Assembly: GCA_031266695.1 (NCBI GenBank) | Contig: JAISAK010000244.1 | Coordinates: 1 to 8,321, forward strand | DNA length: 8,321 bases | From: Treponema sp. | GTDB taxonomy: Bacteria; Spirochaetota; Spirochaetia; Treponematales; Breznakiellaceae | Direction: 5' to 3' | In this document: positions 1-5,870 of the stretch, piece after piece | Layout: every line of letters begins with the position of its first letter | Position numbering within the stretch: the first letter of the stretch is position 1 | Made by a program: the position numbers and the translations under genes | Notes under the pieces: model-generated | Told to the model about the DNA's origin: nothing | What the model saw: only the letters and a program-made list of their open reading frames with translations | The model's database searches: none

Positions 1-230
1 CCACCAGCTCTATAGATACCGAAACCGAGAACCTTATCCGGCTTGGCATGCAGAGGGTTCTTGCGGGGAGAACCTCAATTGTCATTGCCCACCGGCTTTC
101 CACGATCAAAAACGCCGACAGAATTCTGGTTCTTTCGGGAGGCCGTCTTGTGGAGGAAGGGCGGCATGAGGAATTGATCAGGGAAAACGGACTCTACGCG
201 GGCCTGTACAGGCTGCAGTACGAAGCCTAG
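1..230 (+). CDS. ABC exporter ATPase, C-terminal end (partial)
   Basis: This is the last 75 codons of an ABC transporter nucleotide-binding domain; the 5' end lies outside the window and the first full codon begins at base 3. Visible motifs are the D-loop (SSID, just after where Walker B would be) and the H-loop histidine in IAHRLST, about residue 30 of the visible part. The usual C-terminal segment follows (ADRILVLSGGRLVEEGRHEEL). The wording of the H-loop and the tail is typical of fused membrane-domain/ATPase exporters of the MsbA/LmrA/MdlB type, which use ATP hydrolysis to move lipids, drugs or peptides out through the inner membrane. Substrate cannot be told from this fragment. An ATG at 48 is internal to the domain and is not the real start. 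The TAG stop at 228-230 overlaps the stop of the opposing ankyrin gene. Confidence 0.95.
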   Translation, partial: TSSIDTETENLIRLGMQRVLAGRTSIVIAHRLSTIKNADRILVLSGGRLVEEGRHEELIRENGLYAGLYRLQYEA

Positions 231-3025
231 TTCAGCATTGCCGCGGCCTGGCTTTGCCGCCAGCGGTTGGCGATATCCGCGGGGCTTTCCGCCGCGATAT
301 TCCTGATGCTCTTGTTGGCGCCGAGTTCCAGAAGCAGGGAAATGGCTTCCGGCTTTCCCTGGCGGGCGGCATAGTGGAGTATGGTATTTCCCGAAGGATC
401 CTTCGCGTTAATGCCTTTTCCGGAAAACACGGCGTGGATTCCGCTGCTGCCGCCGGCAAGGGCGATTTCGGCCGGAGTTTTTCCGTCCGCCGCCGTTGAG
501 AAGGGATCGGAACCGGCGTCGGCAAGAATCTTCGCCGCGTCCCAGGCGCCGAGATCGGCGGCGAACCGCAGGGGAGTACAGCCCCTGGAATCCACCGTGG
601 AAAGGCGTCCTCCCTGATCGATGATGATCTTTATCATGTTAAGGGACGCCTCTTCCTGAAGCGCGATATGAAGGCCGGAGTTTCCAAAGTCGTCGGGGTC
701 GTTTATCCTGTCCTTGGTAAGCAGCGTGGAAACCATGCGGGGAGACAATCCGAGGGCAATCCGGAAGGGGGTTCTGTTTCGGTTGTTACGCGCATGAATG
801 GAAACGCCTGCCCGAAGAAGCTGGGTAACCAAATCGCTTCGTTCCATAGCCACGGCTATGTGCAGCGGCGTATCGCCGCGCGTGTTTCTGGTCATGGGAT
901 CGGCGCCCTTTTCGGCAAGCCTCTCCAGGGAGAGCGGATAGCCGGCCATGACCGATTCCATCAGGGGGGTGTTTCCGTCGGCGTCCCGGACTTCAAGATC
1001 CGCCCCGCGGGAAACAAGCAGGTTTTCAATATCGACCATACCAAGGCGGACGGAGTCGTGAAGCGGAGTTTTCCCGCTTAAGGAATGGGCGTTGATGTCT
1101 ATTCCGGAATCGAGCAGGGTAAGGGCCGAGTTCCGGGCATTCCAGCGCACCGCCGCGTGGAGTACGGAGTTTCCGGTACTGTCCCGGGCGTTAAGATTGG
1201 CCCCGGAAGCGAGCAGGGCTTTGACCGTGGAAGGGCTGTTGTATTTTACCGCAAGGAAAAGAGGAGTCTCGCCGGTAGCGTTAGCGGCTTCGGTCGGAAC
1301 CCCGCTTTGAACAATAAAGGAAATCTGGCTGTCCAGCTTCCACTGGGCGGCATAATGGAGTATGCTGTTTCCCAGTCCGTCCCTGGCCTGTACGGTCTGC
1401 GGATTAATCATCCACCTCCGCACTCCTCCCGCCGTCGCAAAGGCAAGGTAGAGGGGGCTTTCCCCGTTTGAGTTAGGCGCAAAAATGTCCGCTCCCCTTG
1501 AAATGAGGAGTTCGCCGTTTTCCTTCTGATCAAGGCGTACCGCGAGGTGCAGGGCGGTATCCCCTTCCTTGTTACGGGCGTTGACTAGGGCTTTATGATC
1601 AAGGATAAGCCCGAGAATTTCCGGGCCGGCGCGGTTTTTGACGGCCCCGTGGAGAAGGGTGATGCCCGCGCTGTCGCTCCGGTATACAGTTTCCGGCGTA
1701 ATGAGGGCGGCAAGGGCCGTACCCCCGTCCCGCAGTGCCCGGTCGGCGGGCGTAATGCCCGAGTTGTCCGCGGCAAAAATGTCGGAGCCGTAGGATAAAA
1801 GCAGGGGAATATATTCCGCCCGGTTTTGCTGGACGGCGAGGTAGAGAGGGGTCTTCCCGTCAATATTCCGGATACTTATGTCGGAACCGCCGCCGAGAAG
1901 CGTTTGTATTACGTCGAGATCCCGGTTCAGGGTGATCGCTATATGCAGCGGCGAATCCCCGTGTTCGTCGCGAAAATTAGGGTTTGCGCCTCTGGAGAGA
2001 AGAAGGGTAATGGCGTCCCTGTGGTTCTCCGGCGGTATGCCGATATGCAGAGTCGTGTTTCCCTTTGCGTCCTGGGCGTTAATATCCGCGCCGTGGTCCA
2101 GGAGCATCTCCATAATACCGAGTTTGCCGGAACGCGCCGCTTCATGCAGCGGAGTGGAACCGGAGGCGTTTTTTATGTTTACCTCCGCGTTTCTCTCAAG
2201 GAGGAAGGCGACAAGCCCTTCGTATCCTTCCTGCGCGGCATAGTGTATGGGGGCAAGCCCGTCGGCGCGGCGGACATTGTAATTGGCGCTCCTTACCGCG
2301 GGCGCCAGGTAGGGGTAAATGGGGTTGTCGGAATAGGCTTCGGCCAGAATGAGTTCCGAGGCTGCTTCCATGTGGTTAATCGAATCGGGACGCGAGAAAG
2401 CCAAATCCAGGGGATTCTTGCCGTCTTTGTTCCTTTTTTCAACAACCTTGTCCGAAACGGCAAGAATATTTTTTACCGCTCCGGTATTGCCGGCGCAGCT
2501 TGCCAGATGAAGAATGGTATTCCCGCCGGAGTCGGCGGACTCAATCGAGGCAGGCGTTAACAGGGCTTGAAGGAAAGCCCCGTTCCGGCTGAGGCTGGTT
2601 TGAGCCGGGCTTGTTCCGTTTCGGGCGGGCAGATGAATATCGGCTCCCCCTTCGGCAAGCACCCTGGCCACCTTCGGATCCCCCCTTTCGGCGCTGATGC
2701 CCAGGGGGGGCTGATTTTCATTGTCCAGGGCATCCACGTCGGCTCCCAGGGAAATGAAGAAGCCTGCCAGATTGGGATCCTCCGATTCCGCGGCGTAATG
2801 GAGGGGCGTTTTCCCTCCCGAGTCCCTCGCGTGGACATCCACCTGGCTGAGAAAGTATCCCTTTGCCCGGTCATCGCCCCTTGCCAGAAGGGACCATACG
2901 TCATCTCCCGGGACTTCTTCAGGCGCCCCTTCCGGCCGGGGACTGCTCTTGCAAGCCGGAAGAACCGTAAGGAAAACGGCGATAAGACCAAAAAACACCG
3001 CTCTGAAAAGGAATGCACACTTCAT
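227..3025 (-). CDS. Ankyrin-repeat lipoprotein, 932 aa
   Basis: The protein opens with a lipoprotein-type signal peptide: a short start containing K2 and R8, a hydrophobic core at about residues 9-22, and a lipobox LPAC with the lipidated cysteine at 25. A charged and proline-rich linker (26-42) follows. From about residue 57 to the C terminus it is almost entirely ankyrin repeats, roughly 26 by eye. Many show the canonical GxTPLHxAA start and a GADIN-type end; residues 205-255 are degenerate with an insertion. Ankyrin arrays bind other proteins, so a binding or scaffold role at the envelope is likely (inference); no enzymatic domain is visible. Lipidation would place the array in the periplasm or on the cell surface. 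It is the last gene of the esterase-transporter-ankyrin cluster. The ribosome site is poor (AAGGG almost touching the ATG), but the signal peptide supports this start. The specific partner is unknown. Confidence 0.92.
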   Translation of the reverse strand: MKCAFLFRAVFFGLIAVFLTVLPACKSSPRPEGAPEEVPGDDVWSLLARGDDRAKGYFLSQVDVHARDSGGKTPLHYAAESEDPNLAGFFISLGADVDALDNENQPPLGISAERGDPKVARVLAEGGADIHLPARNGTSPAQTSLSRNGAFLQALLTPASIESADSGGNTILHLASCAGNTGAVKNILAVSDKVVEKRNKDGKNPLDLAFSRPDSINHMEAASELILAEAYSDNPIYPYLAPAVRSANYNVRRADGLAPIHYAAQEGYEGLVAFLLERNAEVNIKNASGSTPLHEAARSGKLGIMEMLLDHGADINAQDAKGNTTLHIGIPPENHRDAITLLLSRGANPNFRDEHGDSPLHIAITLNRDLDVIQTLLGGGSDISIRNIDGKTPLYLAVQQNRAEYIPLLLSYGSDIFAADNSGITPADRALRDGGTALAALITPETVYRSDSAGITLLHGAVKNRAGPEILGLILDHKALVNARNKEGDTALHLAVRLDQKENGELLISRGADIFAPNSNGESPLYLAFATAGGVRRWMINPQTVQARDGLGNSILHYAAQWKLDSQISFIVQSGVPTEAANATGETPLFLAVKYNSPSTVKALLASGANLNARDSTGNSVLHAAVRWNARNSALTLLDSGIDINAHSLSGKTPLHDSVRLGMVDIENLLVSRGADLEVRDADGNTPLMESVMAGYPLSLERLAEKGADPMTRNTRGDTPLHIAVAMERSDLVTQLLRAGVSIHARNNRNRTPFRIALGLSPRMVSTLLTKDRINDPDDFGNSGLHIALQEEASLNMIKIIIDQGGRLSTVDSRGCTPLRFAADLGAWDAAKILADAGSDPFSTAADGKTPAEIALAGGSSGIHAVFSGKGINAKDPSGNTILHYAARQGKPEAISLLLELGANKSIRNIAAESPADIANRWRQSQAAAMLN
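230..2857 (-). repeat. Tandem ankyrin-repeat coding array, about 26 units
   Basis: The coding sequence is built of diverged units of about 99 nt (33 residues), seen on the + strand as recurring variants of GCGGCATAATGGAG, the complement of codons for LHYAA (near 368, 1351 and 2791). Units of about 31 residues lacking the usual GAD turn end at residues 68, 165, 451, 549, 778 and 876. Each is followed by a unit starting with a variant of GNTILHYAA or GKTPLHYAA. Nucleotide identity between units is too low for this to be a simple-sequence tract. Confidence 0.85.
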
Positions 3026-3069
3026 ACCCTTATCTTCGGCAAAATTGATATCCGGGTGTAGGGGGATTC

Positions 3070-3846
3070 CTAGATATTCCCCGAAAATACGGTATACGCG
3101 GTTTTTACCAGCAGCACCGCAAGCACCGCAAGAATAAAAACCCGTATTACCCCGGAGCCTTTGCGTATAACAAGACCCGAACCCAGGCAGGAACCCGCGA
3201 TGCTGAAAGCGCCGGCCGCAAGCCCCAGGGGAATAATAGCCTTTCCGTGGTATAAAAAGAGGGCAAAGGCGCCCAGGTTTGAGGCAAGGTTTACCAGCTT
3301 CGCGTTGCCGGAAGCCGTGCGGGGTTCAACGCGCGCAAGGCCGGTATAAAGAAGTATCAGAAAAACGCCCGTACCGGGGCCGAAGAATCCGTCGTAGCCT
3401 CCGATGACAAACGAGATGACGGCGGCAAGGACAAGAGTCCTGAGGCGGGGGAGGGGAGGGGCCTTCGGGGCAAGCTCTTTCTTTCGCAGCACGTAAAAAG
3501 CGGTAAGGGGAAGTACGACAAGGAGCAGCCGGCGCAGATAAGATTCGTCAACAAGCAGGGTGAGGGACGATCCCAGCGCGGAACCAATAAGCGCCGCGGC
3601 AATTGAGGGAACGCAGAGGGCGATGTCTACAAAGCCGCCCCGGTAATAGCGGAAGGAGGCGGTTGCCGCGCCCAGGGTTGAGGAAAGTTTGTTGGTTCCC
3701 AGGGCAAGGTGAAGGGGAATTCCCGCCAATATATAGGCGGGCAGGGAAATAAGTCCGCCGCCGCCGGCGATGGAGTCTATAAAACCGGCAAGGAACACAA
3801 GGGGACAGACAATGAAGAAGGCGCTCGGGCCGGGCATATACTCCAT
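3070..3846 (-). CDS. TauE/SafE-family membrane transporter, YfcA-like
   Basis: This is a 258-residue polytopic inner-membrane protein of the TauE/SafE (DUF81) family, closest in pattern to E. coli YfcA as I remember it. Family marks are GFIDSIAGGGG at 21-31, TNKL at 51-54, GGYDGFFGPGTG at 149-160 (the second half-repeat) and the N-x-K-x2-N-x2-SN pattern at 181-190. Hydrophobic stretches suggest about eight membrane spans in two related halves, and the length is normal for the family. Characterised members move sulfur-containing organic anions such as sulfoacetate or sulfite; the substrate of YfcA-like proteins is not settled and none is implied here. The ATG directly abuts the TAA of the esterase gene, so the two are probably translationally coupled. 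A second ATG at 3837-3835 has GGAG just upstream and could be the real start, giving a protein three residues shorter. Confidence 0.9.
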   Translation of the reverse strand: MEYMPGPSAFFIVCPLVFLAGFIDSIAGGGGLISLPAYILAGIPLHLALGTNKLSSTLGAATASFRYYRGGFVDIALCVPSIAAALIGSALGSSLTLLVDESYLRRLLLVVLPLTAFYVLRKKELAPKAPPLPRLRTLVLAAVISFVIGGYDGFFGPGTGVFLILLYTGLARVEPRTASGNAKLVNLASNLGAFALFLYHGKAIIPLGLAAGAFSIAGSCLGSGLVIRKGSGVIRVFILAVLAVLLVKTAYTVFSGNI

Positions 3847-4500
3847 TTATGGGGTATACAATTCTTTTATAACTCCGGCCACCGCTTCGGCAAGTCCGAG
3901 GTGCGCTTCGGGATCGAGATGTATACCGTCCGCCTTGCTTGATTCGATATATTTCCCCGCGTCAAGGAAAGGAACCTTGCTTTCGGCGGCCATGACCCGG
4001 TACAAGGAGGGAAGTTTTTTTGACATCCCGGCGCTGCCGTCCCCAAAGACATGTTTGAAAACCGGAGACTCGACGGTCGGCGGGGGACAGATCATCAGTA
4101 CCTGGGGGCTCCCGTTATCGGGACCTGTTTTTGAATCCCGGATGGCGTTTACCACCCGCTGCACACCCCGGGCAATGTCAAAGGGACTTGGATTAAAACG
4201 GGGCTTTAGATCGTTGGTTCCCAGCATGACCACGACCACGTCAAGGGGCTTGTGGCTTTCCAGAATGGGAAGAAGCTGGCGGAGTCCGTTTCTGTCGCCT
4301 TCAACCGGATCTTCCCGGCAGCTCGTTCTGCCGTTTTGTCCCTCCTCGACTACCCACCACAGGGGGTCGTCCGGCGGCGAACCTTCGTTCAGAAGGGAGG
4401 CAAGTTTCATGGGCCAGCGGGTTTTGTGATCGTAGCGCCCCTGGGTGCGGGGATTAAACCCCCAGGTATTGGAATCGCCGTAACAGAGAAGGGTTTTCAT
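3847..4500 (-). CDS. SGNH/GDSL-family esterase (arylesterase/acyltransferase-like)
   Basis: This is a 217-residue serine hydrolase of the SGNH superfamily. Block I is YGDSNTWG with the nucleophile Ser10; block II is EEGQNGRTS with Gly54 as an oxyanion residue; block III is MLGTND with Asn96; block V is DGIH with Asp191 and His194. All catalytic positions are present. The block II wording and the ICPPP and VPFLDAGKYI segments resemble the Mycobacterium smegmatis arylesterase/acyltransferase MsAcT, from memory. Such enzymes hydrolyse or transfer short acyl esters; the natural substrate is unknown. There is no signal peptide, so it should be cytoplasmic. The start is at 4500 because AAAGGAG lies 5 nt upstream. 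A longer frame reaches 4584, but that would run through the promoter and adds no family sequence. It is the first gene of the three-gene cluster. Confidence 0.9.
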   Translation of the reverse strand: MKTLLCYGDSNTWGFNPRTQGRYDHKTRWPMKLASLLNEGSPPDDPLWWVVEEGQNGRTSCREDPVEGDRNGLRQLLPILESHKPLDVVVVMLGTNDLKPRFNPSPFDIARGVQRVVNAIRDSKTGPDNGSPQVLMICPPPTVESPVFKHVFGDGSAGMSKKLPSLYRVMAAESKVPFLDAGKYIESSKADGIHLDPEAHLGLAEAVAGVIKELYTP

Positions 4501-4505
4501 AACAG

Positions 4506-4512
4506 CTCCTTT
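4506..4512 (-). promoter_or_regulatory. Ribosome binding site of the SGNH esterase
   Basis: AAAGGAG on the - strand lies 5 nt from the ATG at 4500. It decides the start over the in-frame ATG 28 codons upstream (4584), which overlaps the promoter -35 element. Confidence 0.8.
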
Positions 4513-4555
4513 TGGAAAAGCCCGAAACACCGGCAGGTTTTTGCGGCTTTCCGGA

Positions 4556-4584
4556 ATTATATCCTGTAACGGCTTGGCTTTCAA
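4556..4584 (-). promoter_or_regulatory. Near-consensus sigma-70-type promoter for esterase-transporter-ankyrin cluster
   Basis: Read on the - strand, the -35 element is TTGAAA (4584-4579, five of six consensus bases), the spacer is exactly 17 nt, and the -10 element is a perfect TATAAT (4561-4556). Transcription would start near 4549, leaving a leader of about 49 nt before the esterase ATG. This is the best promoter in the window and probably drives all three - strand genes, since no other promoter or terminator is evident between them. Confidence 0.75.
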
Positions 4585-4603
4585 TGGACAAACATATTAG
4601 AAT
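4574..4603 (+). promoter_or_regulatory. Candidate tyrS promoter
   Basis: TTGGCT (4574-4579, four of six) and TAGAAT (4598-4603, five of six) are separated by 18 nt on the + strand. The predicted transcript would start near 4610, inside the ribosome site, giving a leader of only about 10 nt, which makes the call uncertain. A more distant start further upstream cannot be excluded. There is no T-box leader here; the gap is too short for one. Confidence 0.3.
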
Positions 4604-4607
4604 TGAC

Positions 4608-4614
4608 GGGGAGG
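4608..4614 (+). promoter_or_regulatory. Ribosome binding site of tyrS
   Basis: GGGGAGG followed by a 5-nt spacer and ATG at 4620. It selects this start over two upstream in-frame ATGs (4512 and 4584), which lack such a site and would add 36 or 12 residues unlike the family. Confidence 0.85.
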
Positions 4615-4619
4615 AAAGT

Positions 4620-5867
4620 ATGCATCCTGCGATCGCGAATTTAAAAACCCGGGGATTTTTTCAGCAGTGTACCGATGTCGAGGGTCTTTCAAAATGTATG
4701 GACGAGGGCCCCGTTACTTTTTATGTGGGCTGCGATCCTACGGGCCCCAGCCTCCACATCGGCCACATGGTTCCTTTCTTTGCCTACCGGCATTTGAGGG
4801 CTTCCGGGCAGAAGGGCATTGCCCTCATCGGCGGTGGAACGGCGCGCATCGGCGATCCTTCGGGAAAAACCGAAATGCGCAGGATGCTGAACTACGAAAT
4901 CCTGGACGCCAACGCGGATTCCATCGCTTCCCAGCTTGATCGTTTTATCGGGTTTGACGGCGACACCGCCCGTACCGCCAACAACAGGGACTGGCTTGCG
5001 AATCTTAATTACATTGATTTTCTCCGGGAAATAGGGAGCCATTTTTCCGTCAACCGTATGCTGGGTTTTGAGGCCTACAAAACGCGGATGGAGACGGGAC
5101 TTTCCTTTATCGAATTCAACTATCAGCTTCTGCAGAGCTACGATTTTCTCGAACTCTACCGCCGCTTCGGCTGCCGCCTGCAGATCGGCGGCGACGATCA
5201 GTGGGGGAACATCGTTGCCGGGACGGAGCTTATCCGCCGCGTTGAGGGCGCCGGAGTCTTCGGCCTGACCTTTCCGCTGGTAACCACCGCCGACGGCAAA
5301 AAGATGGGAAAAACCGAAAAGGGCGCCCTCTTTCTCGACCCCGCCCTTACCAGTCCCTATGATTTCTTCCAGTACTGGAGGAATGTGCAGGACCCGGACG
5401 TCCGCCGTTTTCTTTTGATGTTTACCTTTCTCCCGGCTGAGGACTGTGAAGCCCTTACCGCGCCGGGCGGAAACCCCAACGAGGCAAAGGAGCGGCTTGC
5501 CTGGGAAGTATGCGCCCTGATCCACGGCAGGGACGAAGCCGACAGGGCCCTGGCCGGCGCGAGGGCGGCTTTCGGCCGGGCCGGCGGGGATAAATCCGCC
5601 ATGCCCAGGGTGGAGCTTTCCCGCGCGAAGTTCGAGGCGGGCTATAACATTGTAGACCTCTTTGCCGACTCGGGCCTTGTTCCCACGAAGAGCGAAGGCC
5701 GCCGCCTTGTGCTGCAGGGCGGCGCCTTTGTGGCGGCCGGCTCCGGCGGGGACCTTGAAGCAATTACCGACGTGACGGCGCTTATACCCGCCGCCCGGCT
5801 TAACGCCGAAGGCGGGCTTACGCTCCGGGCCGGGAAAAAAAGGTACTGCCTGATCGCCGTAAAATGA
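4620..5867 (+). CDS. tyrS: Tyrosyl-tRNA synthetase
   Basis: TyrS attaches tyrosine to its tRNA in the cytoplasm in two ATP-dependent steps. The 415-residue protein is normal length for a bacterial class I TyrS. The Rossmann catalytic domain carries HIGH at 46-49, the GDPSGKTEMR segment at 78-87, the tyrosine-binding region around Tyr168 to Asp175 (YQLLQSYD), the GGDDQWGN signature at 190-197, and the second ATP-binding motif as KMGKT at 228-232. That form in place of KMSKS is common in this enzyme. The C-terminal part from about residue 344 is an S4-like RNA-binding domain, including a PTKSEGRRLVLQGGA segment. The gene is divergent from the esterase cluster and ends 3 nt from the opposing kinase gene. 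It appears to be transcribed alone. No frameshift or missing catalytic residue was seen. Confidence 0.98.
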   Translation: MHPAIANLKTRGFFQQCTDVEGLSKCMDEGPVTFYVGCDPTGPSLHIGHMVPFFAYRHLRASGQKGIALIGGGTARIGDPSGKTEMRRMLNYEILDANADSIASQLDRFIGFDGDTARTANNRDWLANLNYIDFLREIGSHFSVNRMLGFEAYKTRMETGLSFIEFNYQLLQSYDFLELYRRFGCRLQIGGDDQWGNIVAGTELIRRVEGAGVFGLTFPLVTTADGKKMGKTEKGALFLDPALTSPYDFFQYWRNVQDPDVRRFLLMFTFLPAEDCEALTAPGGNPNEAKERLAWEVCALIHGRDEADRALAGARAAFGRAGGDKSAMPRVELSRAKFEAGYNIVDLFADSGLVPTKSEGRRLVLQGGAFVAAGSGGDLEAITDVTALIPAARLNAEGGLTLRAGKKRYCLIAVK

Positions 5868-5870
5868 GAC

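Noticed and set aside
202..213. Perfect 12-base palindrome GCCTGTACAGGC near the end of the ABC gene
   Set aside because: It lies within conserved coding sequence, has no T tract on either side, and no second copy was noticed; probably chance.
227..3025. Ankyrin DNA repeats as a CRISPR-like or mobile repeat array
   Set aside because: The units are diverged, codon-phased and about 99 nt long with no spacers; they encode protein repeats.
1826..3061. Long + strand open frames opposite the ankyrin gene (1826-2560 and 2567-3061)
   Set aside because: They have the same codon-aligned register as above; the apparent repeats in them mirror the ankyrin repeats on the - strand.
3770..4429. A 219-codon + strand frame across the transporter and esterase genes
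   Set aside because: It spans the junction of two well-supported - strand genes, is serine- and arginine-rich in the manner of an out-of-frame translation, and has no recognisable family sequence.
4501..4619. T-box or other riboswitch upstream of tyrS
   Set aside because: The gap is only 119 nt and holds a strong promoter on the other strand; no stem I, T-box sequence or terminator/antiterminator pair is visible.
4689..5525. A 278-codon - strand open frame inside tyrS
   Set aside because: It is codon-aligned antisense of a clear tyrosyl-tRNA synthetase, with no ribosome site or family features.
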